Made by a program: the position numbers and the translations under genes
NCBI RefSeq assembly: GCF_013035315.1
Contig: NZ_WQHP01000013.1
Coordinates: forward strand, 1 to 48,455
Direction: 5' to 3'
DNA length: 48,455 nucleotides
Source of the DNA: Ruegeria arenilitoris
GTDB taxonomy: Bacteria; Pseudomonadota; Alphaproteobacteria; Rhodobacterales; Rhodobacteraceae
In this document: positions 43,908-48,455 of the stretch, in pieces
Numbering within the stretch: position 1 is the stretch's first letter
Layout of the letters: each line of letters opens with the position of its first letter
The notes under the pieces: generated by a model
What the model was told of the DNA's origin: nothing
Seen by the model: only the letters and a program-made list of their open reading frames with translations
Database searches by the model: none

Positions 43908-45587
43908 ATGACACATCACCAAGAGATCCAGCTACCAACAACCCTGGCCGAGGTTCTGGACGTTCTGAAGTCCAATCCAGACCCCGACAAGAAACGCCAA
44001 CAATCCAAACTGTCCGCGATCTCGCGCATCAGTACATACATGAACCGTCCTCCGTCAGACATTCCGACTGATATCCCGCAACTGCGCAAGCTGCTGGCAT
44101 CGTTGCATCCCGCCGCCTGCGGGGTGAAGCCCAACACCCTCAGCACCACCAAAAGCGATCTGGCAAGCGCGTTGCGTGCGGTCGGGGTGTTGCAGGATTT
44201 TGAAGGAAAATTTGAACTGACCCCAGAGTGGGACACGTTTCTGACGACTGTGCAATCCACCCATCAGGTTTGGGGTTTGATGCGGTTTGCACGCTATTGC
44301 AGTGCCCGGTCGATCCAACCGGCGGAGGTCAACAGCGACGTAGTTCAGGCATTTCAGGCAACCCTCGACGCTGCGCTGCTGAAGAATGAACCGGCCAAGT
44401 ACATTCAGTCCATGATCGATACATGGAACCACGTGATTGACAAACACGGTCTCGATCTTCCCCGGCTGGACCGCTTATCGTCGGACCGCTATGTGGCCCG
44501 CCCGCTGACGGACTACCCGGAAAGCCTGCAGGCAGAGATCAAAGCCTATATCGACCGCTTGGCGCAACGTGATTTGTTCAGCGAAGGCGGTCCTGACAAA
44601 CCGCTGCGCGAGACCAGTCTGCGCAACACCGAAGCCCATCTGCGGCAGATGCTGGACGCGCTGGTAACTTCCGGGCAACGCCCGGAAAAATTCACCAGCC
44701 TGTCTGTGGTGGTTACGGCGAACAATCTCAAAACAGCTTTCCGGACGATTATAGACCGGCGTGGGAACGAGGGTCTGCCGACCGGGCTGAGCAATGTTGC
44801 AGCAACTTGCATCGCCATTGCACGGCACCATCTGAACGCACCGGAAGACGCCATCAAGGCGCTCAAAGACATTCACAAGAAAGTCGCAGCGACCCCTCGT
44901 GGTATGAGCAACAAGAATGCGGAACGCCTAGCGCAGTTCAATGATTGGGAGAACGTGGCCTTGTTGTTGAGCCTGCCGGACACCCTGATGGCACGGGCGG
45001 ATGACAATCCGACTCGTCGCGACAGCGCATTGGCGGCGATGCATGCGGCGGCACTGACGATCCTCCTGAGCTGTCCCATGCGCGTCAAAAATCTCGCGAA
45101 CCTTGATTTGGACAAGCATTTGATCCCTGCCCGCTCGGGGACGCACACCTATTATTCCATCCGCATCGAAGGGATCGAGGTTAAGAATGGGGAGCCTATT
45201 GAGGTCAAACTGAACACCCGCAGTTCCAAACTTCTGCACCGCTATATCATGCAATTCCGTCCGCAGGTGTCGCAAGCGGGTGGGTGCGCTCTGTTCCCCC
45301 GCAGCAGCGATGGAAAGCCTCGTGCGCCCAGCAATTTTGGTGGTGAACTCACCCAGCGGGTCTATCGAGAGACCGGCCTGAAGGTTAACCCGCATCTGTT
45401 CCGGCACATCGCAGCCAAGCTGTACCTCGAAGAACGCCCCGGTGACTTCGAGACCGTCCGCCGCCTGCTCAAACATAAACGGCTTCAGACGACGATGGAT
45501 TTTTATGCCTCGCTTAGCAACCAGTGGGCGCATGATCACTACGACGAGGTGGTACTTTCGAAGATCCGGGGGACGTCCAATGACTAA
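43908..45587 (+). CDS. Tyrosine recombinase (phage integrase family), first of a pair
   Basis: The 559-residue protein has a long N-terminal region with a core-binding helical domain and a C-terminal catalytic domain. Catalytic residues are visible: Arg in SCPMRVKNLANL, HxxR in NPHLFRHIAAKLYL, His in LLKHKRLQTTMDFY, and the tyrosine nucleophile in the same MDFY motif. ATG 43908 follows GAAGAGG. It overlaps the second recombinase by 8 bases, so the two are co-translated and probably act together. The length is greater than that of typical XerC/D. Confidence 0.9.
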   Translation: MTHHQEIQLPTTLAEVLDVLKSNPDPDKKRQQSKLSAISRISTYMNRPPSDIPTDIPQLRKLLASLHPAACGVKPNTLSTTKSDLASALRAVGVLQDFEGKFELTPEWDTFLTTVQSTHQVWGLMRFARYCSARSIQPAEVNSDVVQAFQATLDAALLKNEPAKYIQSMIDTWNHVIDKHGLDLPRLDRLSSDRYVARPLTDYPESLQAEIKAYIDRLAQRDLFSEGGPDKPLRETSLRNTEAHLRQMLDALVTSGQRPEKFTSLSVVVTANNLKTAFRTIIDRRGNEGLPTGLSNVAATCIAIARHHLNAPEDAIKALKDIHKKVAATPRGMSNKNAERLAQFNDWENVALLLSLPDTLMARADDNPTRRDSALAAMHAAALTILLSCPMRVKNLANLDLDKHLIPARSGTHTYYSIRIEGIEVKNGEPIEVKLNTRSSKLLHRYIMQFRPQVSQAGGCALFPRSSDGKPRAPSNFGGELTQRVYRETGLKVNPHLFRHIAAKLYLEERPGDFETVRRLLKHKRLQTTMDFYASLSNQWAHDHYDEVVLSKIRGTSND

Positions 45588-46638
45588 TCCCATTCCGCTT
45601 GTTCTTCTTTATCAAGACTGGCCCCAGGCGGACAAAACCGCCTGGGAGGCCCTTTTCGTGGAAGGTGACATTTTTGACGACACAGGCCCTTGTGCGAGTT
45701 GGTCTAAAGGCAGCCGCACCAAACGGCGCCAGAGCTATGGATACTGGCTGTCGTGGGTCACGCGTCATCAGCCTGCCCTTTTGGATCAATCCCCGACGGA
45801 TCGCATTACCAAAGATGCCGTGCGTGGATTTCTGGAAGAAGCTGAGGCGCGTGTGAACGCAATGACTCTCAAGAACATGATCTGCGATCTCTATGTACTT
45901 GCAAAAGCTATGCACCCGGCAGGAGATTGGAACTGGTTGAACACACTGTCCAACCGCCTGATATATCTGGCGGACCGGAAAAGCCTGCCGAAGCCAATCG
46001 CCATATCTGCGGCACACATTCTTAACAAAAGTTTGCAGCGGCTCGAAGATGTGGAGAATGATCCGTCTCTCACTGACATCAAGCGCGCAATTCACTTTCG
46101 CGCGGGTTTGATGATCGCCTTTCTGATCTCGCGGCCCGTACGTCGTCGCGCGTTGCTGGCGCTGACAACGGACCAGCATCTGCGCAAAAACGCCGAAGGG
46201 TTCGTGGTTCATCTTTCGGCGGAAGACACCAAAGACAAAAAAGCGCGGTGGTTTCCTCTGCCCAAGTTTCTGGTGCAACCGATGAAGTCTTATTTGGATG
46301 TCCATCGCCCGATCTTGCTCGGACCCAAGACATCCAATGCGCTGTGGATCAGCCAATATGGAGATCCGATCACCCCGGACGGCCTGTCTCGTGAATTGCC
46401 GAAAGTGGCGCAACGCATGCTGGGCGTTGAATTGCGCACACACAAGTTTCGGCACATTGCGGCGACAAGCATCGCCGAGACGGACCCGGAACATGTCAAC
46501 ATCATCCGGGATATCCTCGGGCATGCCACGTTGGACATGTCCCAGAAGCACTACAATCGTGCCACCGGACTGTCTGCCTGTGACGACTACCAATCTCTCT
46601 TGCAGGCAAAGATGAGGAGATTGGATCGCAAACGGTAG
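45580..46638 (+). CDS. Tyrosine recombinase (phage integrase family), second of a pair
   Basis: The 352-residue protein has catalytic Arg in FLISRPVRRRALLAL, HxxR in LRTHKFRHIAATSIAE, His in ILGHATLDMSQKHYNRA, and the nucleophile in KHY. ATG 45580 is inside the end of the first recombinase (8-base overlap). It is not closely similar to its neighbour, so this is a two-recombinase system rather than a recent duplicate. The two could use different half-sites of the flanking near-palindromes. Confidence 0.9.
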   Translation: MTNPIPLVLLYQDWPQADKTAWEALFVEGDIFDDTGPCASWSKGSRTKRRQSYGYWLSWVTRHQPALLDQSPTDRITKDAVRGFLEEAEARVNAMTLKNMICDLYVLAKAMHPAGDWNWLNTLSNRLIYLADRKSLPKPIAISAAHILNKSLQRLEDVENDPSLTDIKRAIHFRAGLMIAFLISRPVRRRALLALTTDQHLRKNAEGFVVHLSAEDTKDKKARWFPLPKFLVQPMKSYLDVHRPILLGPKTSNALWISQYGDPITPDGLSRELPKVAQRMLGVELRTHKFRHIAATSIAETDPEHVNIIRDILGHATLDMSQKHYNRATGLSACDDYQSLLQAKMRRLDRKR

Positions 46639-46700
46639 GCTTTCTCGCCCACCCGTCGATCTTAGGTGCGGTCAAATACCTATGATCAAGGCAATTTTCA

Positions 46701-46716
46701 TTGCAACGGGTTGCAA
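46701..46716. repeat. Right near-palindromic repeat of the tyrosine recombinase cassette
   Basis: TTGCAACGGGTTGCAA is a 7+7 inverted repeat with a GG centre. Its first 14 bases are the reverse complement of 43490-43503. It lies 62 bases beyond the second recombinase stop and 79 bases before the serine recombinase. A short GTGGAAGAC follows here and GGTGAAGAC follows the left copy, so there is also a direct-repeat component. Confidence 0.55.
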
Positions 46717-46795
46717 TCGAAAGTGGAAGACACCGCCCAATCCATGCCTATAATGGGTTGGGCCAACTTGTTTCTCAGTCCGAAAGGCCCGACCC

Positions 46796-48445
46796 ATGCG
46801 CGCCGCCATCTACGCCCGCTACTCCACCGATCTTCAAAGTGACGCCTCCATCGAGGACCAACATCGGCTGTGTCTACGCTTGATCAATGGCAACGACTGG
46901 CAGGAGGCCCAGACCTATTCCGACCGGGGGCTGAGCGGAGCGTCCCATCTGCGTCCCGGATATCAACGGTTGCTGGAGGACGCTCGATGCAACGTGTTCG
47001 ATGTCGTCGTAGCCGAAGGTCTCGACCGTATCAGCCGCGATCAGGAACATATCGCGGCCTTCTTTAAGCAGATGCGGTTTCAGGGCATCCCGATTGTCAC
47101 CGTGGCTGAAGGTGAGATTTCCGAACTGCATATCGGCCTCAAGGGGACTATGAGCAGTCTGTTCTTAAAAGACCTGGCTCAAAAGACCCATCGCGGACTG
47201 GAGGGGCGTGTGCGCAAAGGTAAATCAGCCGGTGGTATCACGTATGGCTATGACGTTGTGCGAGATATGGGCGCAGACGGGTTTATCACCACAGGGGAAC
47301 GGCGGATCAATGAAAGCCAAGCCCAGATCGTTCAACGTATCTTTCAGGACTACAGCAATGGGCTGAGCCCACGCAACATCGCTGCCCACCTGAACGATGA
47401 GGGCATTCCCGGCCCCCGTGGAACATGGGGCGCATCGACGATCTACGGCAACCAACAGCGTGGCACCGGCATCTTGAACAACGAACTCTATATCGGGCGG
47501 TTGGTTTGGAACCGGCAGCGTTTCGTCAAAGACCCTAATAGTGGTAAACGGCAAGCCCAACCGAACCCTCCCGAGGAATGGGTAATCGAAGACGTACCCG
47601 ATCTGAGGATCGTGCCCGACGACCTGTGGAACGCGGTAAAGACGCGGCAGGAAAAGACGCGCAATGCCGCGATCAGCGATGGCATCAAGAAGCTGGGCCG
47701 CACTAAGCGGGCACGGCATCTGTTTTCCGGCATGCTGACCTGTGGGTGTTGTGGCAGTGGCGTCATCCAAGTCGGAAAGCAGTATTACGGGTGCTCCGCT
47801 CACAAGAATAAGGGCACCTGCGGCAACCGGTTGACGATAAAACGCACAGACTTGGAGGACCGTGTTCTCTCCGGCCTCAAGGAACAGTTGCTGCACCCTG
47901 ATCTGATTGCGGAATTCACCATCGCCTATCAAGAGGAATACAATCGTCTTGCTGGGTCCATTCAACAGGAACGGAGTAAGGCCGAACGGAATCTGGCGAA
48001 AGTAGAGAGTAAGATCGCCAATCTAATAAACGCCATCAGCGATGGCATGTTTCACGCCAGCATGAAGGATAAGCTGACAGCGTTGGAGGTTCGCAAATCG
48101 GAACTCGAGACCTTGATCGCCGCCGCCTCTGATGAACCACCGGTTTTGCTGCACCCCGGTCTGTCCGATGTGTATCGGGAACAAGTCGCCAATTTGACCA
48201 CAGCATTGCGCGATCCCTCTTCTCAAGCTGAAGTCACTTCGATCATTCGAGGATTGTTGTCGGAGATTCGATTGGTCCCGGTAGATGGGACATATGCAAT
48301 TGAATTGGTTGGGGAGTTGGCAGGTTTGCTTGCGTTGGGAGTACCCCAGAACGAACGAAGCCGCCCTGAGGCGGCTTGTTCGAGACTCTGTTCGCCAACG
48401 CTGGTTGCGGGAGCAGGATTTGAACCTGCGACCTTCAGGTTATGA
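46796..48445 (+). CDS. Large serine recombinase whose end runs into tRNA-fMet
   Basis: The 549-residue protein has an N-terminal resolvase domain with nucleophile Ser10 in YARYSTDLQS and the DRISRD motif. A recombinase domain follows (GITYGYDVV, LSPRNIAAHLNDEGIPGPRG), then a zinc ribbon (CGCCGSG then YGCSAHKNKGTC) and a coiled-coil tail. The last 15 codons (LVAGAGFEPATFRL plus stop) are antisense to the tRNA-fMet gene. The native tail is probably different in the excised form. It is the likely integrase of the island ending at 9952-9973. ATG 46796 follows GAAAGG at a slightly long distance. Confidence 0.92.
   Translation: MRAAIYARYSTDLQSDASIEDQHRLCLRLINGNDWQEAQTYSDRGLSGASHLRPGYQRLLEDARCNVFDVVVAEGLDRISRDQEHIAAFFKQMRFQGIPIVTVAEGEISELHIGLKGTMSSLFLKDLAQKTHRGLEGRVRKGKSAGGITYGYDVVRDMGADGFITTGERRINESQAQIVQRIFQDYSNGLSPRNIAAHLNDEGIPGPRGTWGASTIYGNQQRGTGILNNELYIGRLVWNRQRFVKDPNSGKRQAQPNPPEEWVIEDVPDLRIVPDDLWNAVKTRQEKTRNAAISDGIKKLGRTKRARHLFSGMLTCGCCGSGVIQVGKQYYGCSAHKNKGTCGNRLTIKRTDLEDRVLSGLKEQLLHPDLIAEFTIAYQEEYNRLAGSIQQERSKAERNLAKVESKIANLINAISDGMFHASMKDKLTALEVRKSELETLIAAASDEPPVLLHPGLSDVYREQVANLTTALRDPSSQAEVTSIIRGLLSEIRLVPVDGTYAIELVGELAGLLALGVPQNERSRPEAACSRLCSPTLVAGAGFEPATFRL
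48358..48377 (-). terminator. Terminator-like hairpin for tRNA-fMet inside the recombinase gene
   Basis: A perfect 8-bp GC-rich stem (48358-48365 with 48370-48377) with a 4-base loop is read on the minus strand 25 bases after the tRNA 3' end. The U-tract is weak (CGUUCGUUCU). It lies within codons of the recombinase tail. The recombinase relic has a smaller hairpin at the matching place. Confidence 0.6.
48401..48422. repeat. Island end (attR): 22-base repeat in the tRNA 3' end
   Basis: The sequence is identical to 9952-9973. It covers one base past the CCA, the acceptor 3' strand and half of the T-arm, and simultaneously encodes LVAGAGF of the recombinase. Confidence 0.75.
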
Positions 48446-48455
48446 GCCTGACGAG
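48402..48455 (-). tRNA. Initiator tRNA-fMet (CAT anticodon), 3' portion
   Basis: Fifty-four bases from the D-arm end to an encoded CCA are in the window; the 5' part lies beyond the right edge. The anticodon loop is CTCATAA with stem TCAGG/CCTGA, the T-arm pairs GCAGG with CCTGC around TTCAAAT, and the gene ends CCCGCAACCA. The sequence closely follows the E. coli initiator (CTCGTCGGGCTCATAAC). The usual three G-C pairs of initiators are here A-T, G-C, G-C. Confidence 0.88.

Noticed and set aside
45514..46593. 359-codon open frame on the minus strand
   Set aside because: It is antisense to the second tyrosine recombinase, whose catalytic motifs are complete on the plus strand.
1..48455. CRISPR arrays or defence systems
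   Set aside because: No regularly spaced repeats and no Cas, restriction, toxin-antitoxin or retron motifs were seen.

Overview
The window reads as a chromosomal segment of a marine alphaproteobacterium of the Roseobacter group (Rhodobacterales). The evidence is a DctP-DctQ-DctM TRAP transporter with a trailing universal stress protein, paired DUF1127 proteins, bacterial saccharopine-route lysine genes, and an initiator tRNA whose 3' half matches the alphaproteobacterial form. No species is assigned.

Layout. Positions 1-9.8 kb look like core chromosome. They hold the start of gcvT (minus strand, leaving the window at base 1), an operon of histidine phosphatase, glutathione S-transferase and two saccharopine dehydrogenases (436-3937), two DUF1127 genes, a TRAP operon dctP-dctQ-dctM-usp (minus) and its divergent LysR regulator. 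From 9.95 kb to the right edge the DNA looks like an integrated, mosaic island. A 22-base sequence at 9952-9973 is identical to 48401-48422, and the right copy is the 3' end of a tRNA-fMet gene whose 5' part lies beyond the window. A serine recombinase (46796-48445) reads straight into that tRNA. A degraded copy of the same tRNA lies just outside the left repeat (9832-9882). A broken second serine recombinase with the same 12-base core sits inside (20843-21346), which suggests stepwise accretion of elements.

Island cargo. (a) 10.4-20.6 kb: two exported ureohydrolase (arginase/agmatinase-fold) paralogues, each divergent from its own AraC-type regulator, arranged as mirror images with the two regulators meeting tail to tail. 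The first ureohydrolase is followed on the same strand by a membrane-anchored PpiC-type isomerase, a HupE/UreJ-like permease and an outer-membrane barrel; a cation-diffusion-facilitator gene lies near the second. (b) 21.5-25.2 kb: an OprB-like porin and a Tat-exported Asp/Glu-racemase-fold protein, divergent from a third AraC regulator. (c) 25.7-37.5 kb: three exported DUF1254/DUF1214 proteins; an envelope-stress-like group (MscS channel, small helical protein, cardiolipin-synthase-type PLD, AI-2E permease, holin-like protein, YqjD-like anchor, DUF1269 protein); and a DUF3302-HlyD pair. (d) 38.3-42.7 kb: an exported amidohydrolase, a DUF3299 protein, a cytoplasmic agmatinase and a GNAT gene broken by one in-frame TAG. 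(e) 43.5-48.4 kb: an integration module with an excisionase-like protein, two tyrosine recombinases flanked by near-palindromic repeats, and the serine recombinase.

Working together. The island's common theme is export: at least ten products carry Sec or Tat signals or are membrane proteins. The best candidate for an undescribed system is the mirrored pair of regulated, exported ureohydrolases with their isomerase, permease and barrel partners. It may be an inducible periplasmic pathway that hydrolyses a guanidino compound and needs a dedicated metal supply. The arrangement and motifs are visible in the sequence; the substrate, the metal and the joint function are inference.
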